64,000 bases of DNA from Clostridiales bacterium (GTDB lineage: Bacteria > Bacillota > Clostridia > Christensenellales > Borkfalkiaceae): assembly GCA_022508265.1 (NCBI GenBank), contig JAFLVP010000005.1, positions 1 through 64,000 of the forward strand, in the 5' to 3' direction. Numbering within the stretch: position 1 is the first letter of the stretch; each line of letters starts with the position of its first letter. Position numbers and translations under genes: made by a program. Below are positions 19,252-27,218 of the stretch, in pieces. Below the pieces are notes generated by a model. It had not been told where the DNA came from. It did no database searches and saw only the letters and a program-made list of their open reading frames with translations.

Positions 19252-19970
19252 GTACGCCTAAAAGATTTTTTTGCGAGAATTTGCAGAACGCAACCGAAGT
19301 TTATCTCGAAGGCGAGGAATTTATTCACGTTAAAACGGTGTTGCGCGTTGAAGAGGGAAGCGAAATAGTCCTTTTAGACGGCAGCGGTATGGAGTATTCG
19401 GCTATCGTTGCAAAACTCGAAAAACACCGTTTACTCGCACATATTACGGGGGCAATTCAAAACGACAAAGAGCCCCGCGAGCATATTTATCTTCTCTGCG
19501 GCGCCTTAAAGGGGGATAAAACGGAGCTCGTCGTTCAAAAGGCGGTGGAGCTCGGCGTATCAAGAATAGGAATATTTAATTCGGAGTACTGCTCCGCGTA
19601 TATGAACCAAAACAAAATAGAAAGATTAAACAAAGTCTCGCGCGAAGCGGCAAAACAGTGTTTAAGGGCGCGCGCCCCCGAAGTATTGTATTTCGATAAC
19701 TTTTCAGCTGCCTTAAACTCTGCGGAAAATTGCAAAAATAAGCTGTTTGCGTGCGAGTTTTTAGGCAATTCACGCGGGAATATGCTTGAAATAACGGGCA
19801 GCACGGCACTTGTCGTCGGCAGTGAGGGCGGCTTCTCCGAGCAGGAGTTTGCGCTCTCCGAAAGCTTGGGCTTTACCGGTATTTCGCTCGGCAAACGTAT
19901 TCTGCGCGCCGAAACTGCGGCAATTTCTATGTGTGCGCTTGCGGCGTTTGCATTGGGGGAGCTCAAATGA
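19248..19970 (+). CDS. rsmE: 16S rRNA (uracil(1498)-N(3))-methyltransferase
   Basis: MSTPKRFFCE, LVVGSEGGFSEQEF, LGKRILRAETAAI. Confidence 0.94.
   Translation: MSTPKRFFCENLQNATEVYLEGEEFIHVKTVLRVEEGSEIVLLDGSGMEYSAIVAKLEKHRLLAHITGAIQNDKEPREHIYLLCGALKGDKTELVVQKAVELGVSRIGIFNSEYCSAYMNQNKIERLNKVSREAAKQCLRARAPEVLYFDNFSAALNSAENCKNKLFACEFLGNSRGNMLEITGSTALVVGSEGGFSEQEFALSESLGFTGISLGKRILRAETAAISMCALAAFALGELK
19427..19457 (+). repeat. dispersed 31-bp motif, exact core (in rsmE)
   Basis: CCGTTTACTCGCACATATTACGGGGGCAATT. Confidence 0.85.
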
Positions 19971-21181
19971 AAGCCGTAGTATTTACGCTCGGTTGCAAGG
20001 TAAACGAGGTCGAGTCGGCATCAATTATGGCGACCCTCGAAGATATGGGTTTTGAAGTTTCCGACAGCCTGACTTTTGCCGATATCTATATCATCAATAC
20101 CTGCGCAGTTACAAAAGAGGCGGAAAAGAAGAGCCGTCAGGCGGTTACGCGCGTACGCAAGTTCAACCCGCACGCCGATATATATATTTGCGGCTGCGCC
20201 TCGGAGAAGGACGCCGCCGCATTTACTAAAAAAGGGGTCAATTACGTCTGTGGCGCACGCAACAAAGAGAGCCTTATAAGCGCCATAGCCGCTGCATATT
20301 CCAAGAGCAATTTGTCCCTCTTGTTCCCCAAACAGACCAAAACCCGCGCGTTTATAAAGATAGAAGACGGGTGCAACAACTTCTGTTCGTACTGTATAAT
20401 TCCATATCTTCGCGGACGTGAAAAATCGCGTTCAATCGAGGATATTGCGGGGGAAATTTCAAAAATCACAAGTCCAGAGGTCGTCTTGAACGGCATAAAT
20501 ATTTCAGCCTATAACGATGGCGGACGTACTTTAAAGGACTTAATTTCGGCTTTGAGTGGGGTTGAAAAGCGTATCCGTTTGGGCTCGCTGGAATGTACCG
20601 TAATCAGCGAAGAATTTTTGACTGCATTGAAGGGTTTAAAAGATTTTGCCCCCCAATTTCATCTCTCGCTTCAAAGCGGCAGCACCGCTGTTTTGAAGGC
20701 TATGAACAGGCATTACACGAGGGAAGAATATCTTGAAAAATGCGGGCTGATTTACAAGTATTTCCCCGATGCGGCAATAACTTGCGACATAATCGCGGGT
20801 TTCCCCACGGAGACGGAGGAGGACTTTGAAAAGAGTCTTTCCATAATCGAAGAAGCCAAATTCGCGCGCGTTCACGCCTTTGCTTTTTCGCCGAGAGAGG
20901 GCACCGTAGCGTACAAAATGGAAGACGTGCCTGCCGATGTTAAAGCCGACCGTATGCACAGACTTTTAAAAGAGGCAAACTGCGCTTCGTTGCGGTATAT
21001 TACGGGGTTTATCGGAAAAAACTGTGAGTTCATAGCAGAGGAGCGGGTAGGGAAATATTTCACGGGCTACACTCAAAATTATATTAAAGTTTACATTGAG
21101 GCAAACTTGTGCGTTGGCAAAAAATATACCGTTAATATTAAAGAAGTTTATTTAGACGGTGCTACTGCGGAACTCGTTTAA
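19967..21181 (+). CDS. mtaB: tRNA threonylcarbamoyladenosine methylthiotransferase MtaB-like
   Basis: TLGCKVNEVES, IKIEDGCNNFCSYCIIPYLRG, DIIAGFPTETEEDFE. Confidence 0.92.
   Translation: MKAVVFTLGCKVNEVESASIMATLEDMGFEVSDSLTFADIYIINTCAVTKEAEKKSRQAVTRVRKFNPHADIYICGCASEKDAAAFTKKGVNYVCGARNKESLISAIAAAYSKSNLSLLFPKQTKTRAFIKIEDGCNNFCSYCIIPYLRGREKSRSIEDIAGEISKITSPEVVLNGINISAYNDGGRTLKDLISALSGVEKRIRLGSLECTVISEEFLTALKGLKDFAPQFHLSLQSGSTAVLKAMNRHYTREEYLEKCGLIYKYFPDAAITCDIIAGFPTETEEDFEKSLSIIEEAKFARVHAFAFSPREGTVAYKMEDVPADVKADRMHRLLKEANCASLRYITGFIGKNCEFIAEERVGKYFTGYTQNYIKVYIEANLCVGKKYTVNIKEVYLDGATAELV
20428..20458 (+). repeat. dispersed 31-bp motif, 1 core mismatch (in mtaB)
   Basis: GCGTTCAATCGAGGATATTGCGGGGGAAATT. 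Confidence 0.8.
20983..21013 (+). repeat. dispersed 31-bp motif, degenerate right half (in mtaB)
   Basis: CGCTTCGTTGCGGTATATTACGGGGTTTATC. Confidence 0.45.
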
Positions 21182-21200
21182 ATGATATGGGAAACATATA

Positions 21201-22808
21201 ATGAAAAAATCTTCCAAACAAAAACCCGGCAGGCGGCAGAGATTTCGCAATTTCATAAAAGAGACCTTCCGTGCGAGGGAGAAAAGCGACTATAAGGAGT
21301 TTTTTACCCGCAGTATGCGCGGGCACGAGAGTAAGGCAAAGCTTGAACACGGCTGGATGTACGTTCGCGTTTTCGCACTTTCGTTTGTGCTCTTTGCTTT
21401 GGTTGCGTTTCTTATAGACATTTCCGAAAACGGAATAGCCATACCCACGCTCTATCTTTTGGGCGGGGCTTTTATGAACCTGACCGTTGCTGTGTTTATA
21501 TACGAATTGAATCCCGAGCGAAATCTTTCGTTCGCGCTTTTTATATTGATTTTGGTGCTTGGTGCGATAGCGGCGGACTTCATAACATTATTCGGCTATT
21601 ACTTTCTCTATCCCGGAAACGAATGGCTTTCAACGCTTTGGACGGCGGTTTTGGAAGAAGCGGCAAAGGCAATACCCGCGATAGTCGTCATACTCGTTTT
21701 CAGAAAACGCAGCCCCATGCTCGGATTTATAATCGGTGCGGCAATCGGCGCGGGATTTTCCATAACCGAGGACATGGGCTACATATACGCCTACTCCTAC
21801 AGCAGCGTTTTCAGGATGGTGGAAATATCGATAGAACGCGCCTGGACTGCAGTGTGCACGCACACGCTTTGGACAGCCGTCATAGGCTGGGCGTTCTGTA
21901 AATTCAAATGCCGCCCGTATGATTTACGCTTTTTAGCCGTGGCGCTTTCAAGTATTGCAATGCACTTTCTCTGGGACATACCCATCGAAGTCAATCTCCA
22001 CGTGCTTCCCACGCTCTTCTGCGTTGTGGCTGCAATAGTGCTTTCGGCGGTGGTTCTGAAAAAGGAGCGCAAGCCATATAAGCAAATGGCTGTGGCAAAC
22101 GAGGTCCAGCTTGTAATCCCCGTACCCGATGACAGAGGCAAAGTGGCTATAAAATACGCCAAGTGGTGCTCGTATTCCGCAAACTTCATAGCCGCACTTA
22201 CCGCAGTACTCGTAGCAATAGCCCTTATTCTGTGGTGCCTTGCGCCCGTTGAATACGAAATTATAAAACGAAGCTTCAAGTCGGAAGATGAGTTCATCGA
22301 ATTCGTTCAGGGCGATAAGGTTTTTTTAGTGAAGTGGGACAAAAAATTTGAAGATTGCGAAGACGATTGCGTGATAAATTATGCCGTAATCGTGGACGGA
22401 AACTACTCTTACGCATTTATCACTGTTGAGGAAGAGGACGGATATAAATACGACTATTCGTTCAGTTTCCGCAAAGATGAAGAGACCGGCGACAATAAAG
22501 GCGAATTACAAGGCATAGCGGTTACATTCAGCCCTGCGGAGTATTATCAACTGATTAAGCTTGAGATTCCCGACGGGACCGCAGAAGGTTACAGGTACGT
22601 AACTTATTTAAATGTAAACAATTATTACAGATGCTATTACAATACCGACACTAATGAATACGTAGTCATACTCGGTTGGGATGCGAACCATACGGCAGAG
22701 ATAGTGATATCGGCGTTTGCCGCGGGAATTTTTCTTGTAGGTGCCGCTGCGTTTACTGCTTTTAAAATAAAATCAAAGAAAATAAGGAGAAAAGAAAATG
22801 TTGGATAA
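21201..22808 (+). CDS. PrsW family intramembrane metalloprotease with C-terminal extension
   Basis: LEEAAKAIPAIVV, GAAIGAGFSITEDMGYI, H-rich TMs (THTLW, MHFLWD). Confidence 0.85.
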   Translation: MKKSSKQKPGRRQRFRNFIKETFRAREKSDYKEFFTRSMRGHESKAKLEHGWMYVRVFALSFVLFALVAFLIDISENGIAIPTLYLLGGAFMNLTVAVFIYELNPERNLSFALFILILVLGAIAADFITLFGYYFLYPGNEWLSTLWTAVLEEAAKAIPAIVVILVFRKRSPMLGFIIGAAIGAGFSITEDMGYIYAYSYSSVFRMVEISIERAWTAVCTHTLWTAVIGWAFCKFKCRPYDLRFLAVALSSIAMHFLWDIPIEVNLHVLPTLFCVVAAIVLSAVVLKKERKPYKQMAVANEVQLVIPVPDDRGKVAIKYAKWCSYSANFIAALTAVLVAIALILWCLAPVEYEIIKRSFKSEDEFIEFVQGDKVFLVKWDKKFEDCEDDCVINYAVIVDGNYSYAFITVEEEDGYKYDYSFSFRKDEETGDNKGELQGIAVTFSPAEYYQLIKLEIPDGTAEGYRYVTYLNVNNYYRCYYNTDTNEYVVILGWDANHTAEIVISAFAAGIFLVGAAAFTAFKIKSKKIRRKENVG

Positions 22809-23136
22809 AAATTGCGTTTTTTGCAGGATAGTACGGGGGGAATTGCCTTCCGGCAAGGTCTATGAGGACGATAAAATGGTTGTATTTAAAGATTTGGAGC
22901 CAAAGGCAAAGGTGCATCTTTTAGCGGTTCCCAAGGACCACTTCAAGCTACTTGAGGAGGCGGACAGCGAGCGCGCGCAAACGCTTGCGCATATGCTTTT
23001 AAAAATTCCGGAAATTGCAAAGTCAAACGGCTGCAAAAACGGTTACCGCCTTATAGTAAATCAGGGCGACGACGCAAATCAGACCGTTCACCACCTGCAT
23101 ATTCATATTCTCGGCGGAGAAAAATTACCCGAGTAA
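22798..23136 (+). CDS. HIT family protein (HinT-like)
   Basis: CVFCRIVRGELPS, NQTVHHLHIHILGG. Confidence 0.96.
   Translation: MLDKNCVFCRIVRGELPSGKVYEDDKMVVFKDLEPKAKVHLLAVPKDHFKLLEEADSERAQTLAHMLLKIPEIAKSNGCKNGYRLIVNQGDDANQTVHHLHIHILGGEKLPE
22814..22844 (+). repeat. dispersed 31-bp motif, 1 core mismatch (in HIT gene)
   Basis: GCGTTTTTTGCAGGATAGTACGGGGGGAATT. Confidence 0.8.
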
Positions 23137-23164
23137 ACTAAACTGTAATTAAAGCAATTAACAA

Positions 23165-23192
23165 AACACGCGGACGGCGTCCGCGTGTTTTT
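23165..23192. terminator. bidirectional terminator
   Basis: AACACGCGGAC-ggc-GTCCGCGTGTT between convergent genes. Confidence 0.8.
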
Positions 23193-24115
23193 CATTTATA
23201 TTGTTCTGCAATTTTTTTGGCGGTGTAGGCGACTTTTTCTTTAAGTTCCTTGGGTGCGGTTACCGTCACGGCGCCGCCGTAGCTTAAAATCTTATTTACA
23301 AGCATATCGTCGTCGGGCAGAGAGGCGTGAGCCTCAAATGCGTCGCCGCAGGGTTCGATTATGTCTATACCCAGCCACTCCTCGGCATCGGGAAGGGAAT
23401 TCTTTTCAATTCTGAACGTTACGTCTACAAGCTCTTCAACATTATAGTAGAAATTCAAGTCAATGTCGTCGCGCGTAAACTTCTTTTTTTCAAATGTTTT
23501 GTCTGTAAATGCGGCGTACCTTATCCTGCCCACTTTAAAAGTTCTGAAACCGCGTTTGCTATGACAAAACGCATATACGTACCAGATATTTTGCTTATAG
23601 ATAAGAACGTGGGGGTCAATGGTGCGTCTGCTCATCTTGCCCTCGCGCGAAATATACTCTATGACGAGGGAACGACATTCGTTGACCGCCTGTTCGCAAA
23701 CCTGCATCTTCTCGGTAAATTTTTTGCCGTCGCCCCAAGTTCCGCCGTCAACTATTATATTTCCGCATATCGACATCTCGCCCCTCTCGTATTTTTGCCT
23801 GCTTTCAAGCTTTTCCCTTGCGGCAATAACGTTTTCGTCTGAAATTTGCGAAGCCATTGCGTCGAGCGCGTTTATTGTGGCGGTATATTCATCGCGGGTG
23901 AAGTAGCCCGTGGGAAGCCTGTACGTGTCTGCAATGGTCAATCCACCGTACCTTCCGCGCTCGATATCTATGGGAACTCCGCTAATTATAAGCTCTTCAA
24001 CGTACCTGTATATGCTCCTTACCGAAACGTCGTACTTTTCCGCTAACTCGCGCGCGGTAATTTTGCGTTTCTGCAGAAGATACATAAGCATTTTAATCAT
24101 AGTTTCGTATTTCAT
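23192..24115 (-). CDS. HTH/WYL-domain transcriptional regulator
   Basis: MIKMLMYLLQKRKITARELAEKYDVSVRSIYRYVEEL, WYVYAFCHSKRGFRTFKVGRI; SD at preferred start. Confidence 0.9.
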   Translation of the reverse strand: MKYETMIKMLMYLLQKRKITARELAEKYDVSVRSIYRYVEELIISGVPIDIERGRYGGLTIADTYRLPTGYFTRDEYTATINALDAMASQISDENVIAAREKLESRQKYERGEMSICGNIIVDGGTWGDGKKFTEKMQVCEQAVNECRSLVIEYISREGKMSRRTIDPHVLIYKQNIWYVYAFCHSKRGFRTFKVGRIRYAAFTDKTFEKKKFTRDDIDLNFYYNVEELVDVTFRIEKNSLPDAEEWLGIDIIEPCGDAFEAHASLPDDDMLVNKILSYGGAVTVTAPKELKEKVAYTAKKIAEQYK

Positions 24116-24205
24116 ACGGTTAATCCCTCCTTTAAAGAATAAAGTTTGTCCTCTCCGCATACTATAAAGCGTTGCGGAAAAATTTTTAAATTATTTTATC
24201 ATATA

Positions 24206-24220
24206 TGACAATATATGTCA
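24206..24220. promoter_or_regulatory. candidate operator TGACA-ATATA-TGTCA
   Basis: Perfect inverted repeat between WYL regulator and divergent small ORF, next to TATAAT at 24223-24228. Confidence 0.5.
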
Positions 24221-24267
24221 ACTATAATAAGTAAAATAGATTATGTAAATTGAAGGAGGGCTGTAAG

Positions 24268-24444
24268 ATGAATTTCACGGCGTATATTGAAAGACAGAAA
24301 AGTTTAATAAGAAAGAGGCATGAAGGAGAGGAGTTTCTGATGCACAGAGGAGAGGTAATTCCAATGGATGACAGCGAAAAAATTTTAAAGGAGCTTGCAG
24401 AGCTCGAGGGGTTCAATTCGCGCGAACACCTTCGCGCCGTTTAA
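24268..24444 (+). CDS. small protein (58 aa), unknown function
   Basis: SD GAAGGAGG upstream of ATG; divergent from WYL regulator. Confidence 0.6.
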   Translation: MNFTAYIERQKSLIRKRHEGEEFLMHRGEVIPMDDSEKILKELAELEGFNSREHLRAV

Positions 24445-24457
24445 GGGGTTAAAAGTT

Positions 24458-24488
24458 AATTGCCCCCGTACTATGCTGCAGATAACGC
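24458..24488 (-). repeat. dispersed 31-bp motif, exact core, intergenic
   Basis: GCGTTATCTGCAGCATAGTACGGGGGCAATT. Confidence 0.9.
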
Positions 24489-24516
24489 AGTTTTTGCAAA
24501 AAAATTTTAATAATAA

Positions 24517-24546
24517 AAAGGGCGGAGCAAAAGTGCTCCGCCCTTT
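24517..24546. terminator. bidirectional terminator
   Basis: AAAGGGCGGAGCA-aaag-TGCTCCGCCCTTT. Confidence 0.8.
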
Positions 24547-24551
24547 AAATT

Positions 24552-25358
24552 TTAATTTTGTTTGACCACAATTTTTTCTATAAGCGCCACGATTGCGTAC
24601 ATTCCGCCCGCCAGCACGCAGAGAATAAAGGTTGCGGACATAACAAGGTTTAAATTCATAACCTGTCTGCCGTAGTTTATAAGATAGCCGAGCCCTGCCT
24701 CCGAGGCGACGTACTCGCCCATGATAGAGCCGATCCAGGCAAGCCCCACGGCAACCTTTAACGTGCTTATGAGCGCGGGTAGGGAGGAGGGGATAATAAG
24801 CTTTCTCAAAGTGGTTATTTTTCCCGCCCCCATAGACTTCATAAGTAGCATTTTGGTCTTATCAACGGAAATAAATCCCGCCAGCATATTCATTATGCAA
24901 ACTATAATAGAAACTATTACGGTCATAAAAATTATCGCATCGTAGCCTATACCTATCCAGATGATGATAAGCGGTCCGAGCGCAATTTTAGGCAGGGAAT
25001 TTAAAACCACGATATAGGGTTCGGTAATTTTTCTTAAAGCCTCGCTCGACCACAGCGCAACTGCTATAATATAGCCCAACGCTACGGCTATTAAAAAGCC
25101 CGCGACCGTCTCCATAAGAGTAATGCCTATATGGTAGAATAGCGTGTTTCCTTTATTCAGGTCCACTATAGTCTGCCACACGCGGGAGGGCGAGCTCGTG
25201 ATGTACGGGTCTGCCCACTCCAAATATGCGCATAGCTCCCACAGTCCCAAAAGCAGTACAAGCACAAGCCAGCGCGACACGGCGATAATTATTTTTTTCT
25301 GTCTTTGTTTTTTAAGATACGCGATATGCTCGCGCGAAAATTTGACTTTGTTTTTCAT
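24552..25358 (-). CDS. ABC transporter permease (NitT/SsuC/TauC-like)
   Basis: BPD permease topology, GLAWIGSIMGEYVASEAGLGYLI. Confidence 0.9.
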   Translation of the reverse strand: MKNKVKFSREHIAYLKKQRQKKIIIAVSRWLVLVLLLGLWELCAYLEWADPYITSSPSRVWQTIVDLNKGNTLFYHIGITLMETVAGFLIAVALGYIIAVALWSSEALRKITEPYIVVLNSLPKIALGPLIIIWIGIGYDAIIFMTVIVSIIVCIMNMLAGFISVDKTKMLLMKSMGAGKITTLRKLIIPSSLPALISTLKVAVGLAWIGSIMGEYVASEAGLGYLINYGRQVMNLNLVMSATFILCVLAGGMYAIVALIEKIVVKQN

Positions 25359-25379
25359 AGGTTAAAATTCCGCTTAAAT

Positions 25380-26105
25380 TTATATGCCGAGTTCCTTTCT
25401 CAAAATTTCGAAGGTGGAGGCGAACTGCCCGCACTCTCTGCGTTTTTTGGGTACGTTTTCTCCGAAGTCGATAATATGCTCGGCAACTACCGTTGCGGGC
25501 CTTGCGGAGAGAACCACCACCTTGTCGGACAGCGCAATTGCCTCGGAAATGTCGTGCGTAACGAGTAGAGCCGTCTTTTTTTCGCTCTTTATAATTCTTT
25601 GAACGTCGTCGCACACTTCCAGCCTTGTCTGATAGTCGAGTGCGGAAAAGGGTTCGTCTAATAAAAGCATCTGCGGTTCGGCGGCAAGCGTTCTTATGAG
25701 CGCCACCCTCTGCCTCATCCCTCCCGAAAGCTGGGAAGGGGTTTTTTTGAGAAAGTCCCCAAGCCCGTATTTTTCGGCGAGCGCAATTGCTCTTTCGCGC
25801 ATTTCGGGGGTATTGCGCTTTTTGACCTCGAGGGGCAGAAAGATATTCTGTTCAACCGTCCTCCAAGGGAAGAGCGCGTCCCGCTGCAGCATATACCCGA
25901 ACTCGCCCCCGCGGCGGATTACCTTCCCAGACGACGGGGTAAGCAGCCCCGCCGCAAGCGAAAGTATTGTGGTTTTACCGCAGCCCGAAGGGCCTATTAC
26001 GGATACAAAGCTGTCGTCGTCCACGGTAAAACTCAAATTTTTTACCGCAGTTGTCTCGCCCGCCTTTGTGTGGTAGGTGTAAATAATATCCTTAAATTCA
26101 AGCAT
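25380..26105 (-). CDS. ABC transporter ATP-binding protein (NitT/TauT family)
   Basis: GPSGCGKTTIL, LSGGMRQRVALIRTLA, LLLDEPFSALD. Confidence 0.93.
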   Translation of the reverse strand: MLEFKDIIYTYHTKAGETTAVKNLSFTVDDDSFVSVIGPSGCGKTTILSLAAGLLTPSSGKVIRRGGEFGYMLQRDALFPWRTVEQNIFLPLEVKKRNTPEMRERAIALAEKYGLGDFLKKTPSQLSGGMRQRVALIRTLAAEPQMLLLDEPFSALDYQTRLEVCDDVQRIIKSEKKTALLVTHDISEAIALSDKVVVLSARPATVVAEHIIDFGENVPKKRRECGQFASTFEILRKELGI

Positions 26106-27100
26106 TATGCGTAAACTTCTTGGTAAATTTTGTGCGCCGCCTCGGTTGTGACGAGGTCGGAGAATTTAACGCGGCTTTCAAGCTCGCCCGCATCGTAGAT
26201 GATGTCCTGCAATTTCTCGAAAGCGCTCTCTTTCATAGCCATATCGGTGACCCAGGCGTCGATTCTCTTATAGCTGTCAACCGAAACTTTCAGGCTGTTG
26301 CGGCTCGTGCCGTCGAAGTATTTTACAAGATACCCGGCAACCGTGTCGCTGTCCGTCTCGTTGATATATTTGACCGCCCTTGTCACGCTCCGAAGAATAG
26401 CGTTTATTTTTGCGCTGTTTTTGTTGATATAGCTGCTCTTTGCAATAAAGCATGTGTAGGGAATTTCGCCCGACTTTTCGCCGACGGAGGCAACGATATA
26501 TCCCTTGCCCGCCGCCTGATATTCGGAGGCTACGGGTTCGAACATCGTGCAGTAATTTGCAATTCCGCCCTCGAATGCCGCAGTCATCATATTGAATTCA
26601 ACGCTGTAGTTGAGGTTTGCGGTCACATTTTCGGATTTGAGCACATATTCGAATGTCATTGCGGGAACGCCGCCCTTTCTGCCCGCAAGTATCTCTTTGT
26701 CCTTAAGGTTAGACCAGGAAAAATCGGGTTCGGGATTTCTTCCGACGAGGAAACTGCCGTCGCGCTTTGTGAGCTGACCGAAAACTTTGGGGACGTCGTT
26801 GCTTCCGCCGAGCTTGACGTAGATAGCCGCCTCGGGACCGCAAAAACCTATATCGGCATTGCCAGAAAGTACTGCCGCCATAGTCGAATCAGCGCCGCCG
26901 CCGTTTTTGATTTCTATTTTATAGCCTTCTTCCTCGAAATATCCAAGTGCGTCGGCAAGATAGAGGGGTGCATAGAATACCGAGTGAGTAACCTCGTTTA
27001 TTCTTATAACGTTGTCGTCTTTTTTGCAGCCTGCTGCCGCAAAGGGGATGATTGCCGTGCAACAGAGTGCAAGCAAAGAACAAATAAATTTGTTTTTCAA
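26105..27100 (-). CDS. ABC transporter substrate-binding lipoprotein (NMT1/SsuA-like), TTG start
   Basis: Lipobox FAAAGC; EVTHSVFYAPLYLADALGYFEEEG. Confidence 0.88.
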   Translation of the reverse strand: MKNKFICSLLALCCTAIIPFAAAGCKKDDNVIRINEVTHSVFYAPLYLADALGYFEEEGYKIEIKNGGGADSTMAAVLSGNADIGFCGPEAAIYVKLGGSNDVPKVFGQLTKRDGSFLVGRNPEPDFSWSNLKDKEILAGRKGGVPAMTFEYVLKSENVTANLNYSVEFNMMTAAFEGGIANYCTMFEPVASEYQAAGKGYIVASVGEKSGEIPYTCFIAKSSYINKNSAKINAILRSVTRAVKYINETDSDTVAGYLVKYFDGTSRNSLKVSVDSYKRIDAWVTDMAMKESAFEKLQDIIYDAGELESRVKFSDLVTTEAAHKIYQEVYA

Positions 27101-27157
27101 TGTAAGTAAAACTCCTTAAAAATTTAATAATACATTTTATGCTTGCGCCGTTTGTGT

Positions 27158-27186
27158 TTGACAACGAGAGCGTTAATGATTATAAT
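27158..27186 (+). promoter_or_regulatory. full-consensus promoter TTGACA-17-TATAAT for valS
   Basis: Perfect hexamers and spacing. Confidence 0.85.
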
Positions 27187-27218
27187 AATTGTGTATATAT
27201 AATTTTCGGAGAATTTTG

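Noticed and set aside
24552-27100. Thiamine-precursor (ThiXYZ) assignment for the ABC transporter
   Set aside because: No TPP riboswitch seen upstream; only general NitT/TauT-type assignment is supportable.
26120-27109. 329-aa + strand ORF opposite the substrate-binding protein gene
   Set aside because: Exact antisense shadow of a clear NMT1-like lipoprotein gene; no family signature or SD.
27100-27218. T-box leader upstream of valS
   Set aside because: Promoter-to-ATG distance is only about 30 nt; no T-box motif.
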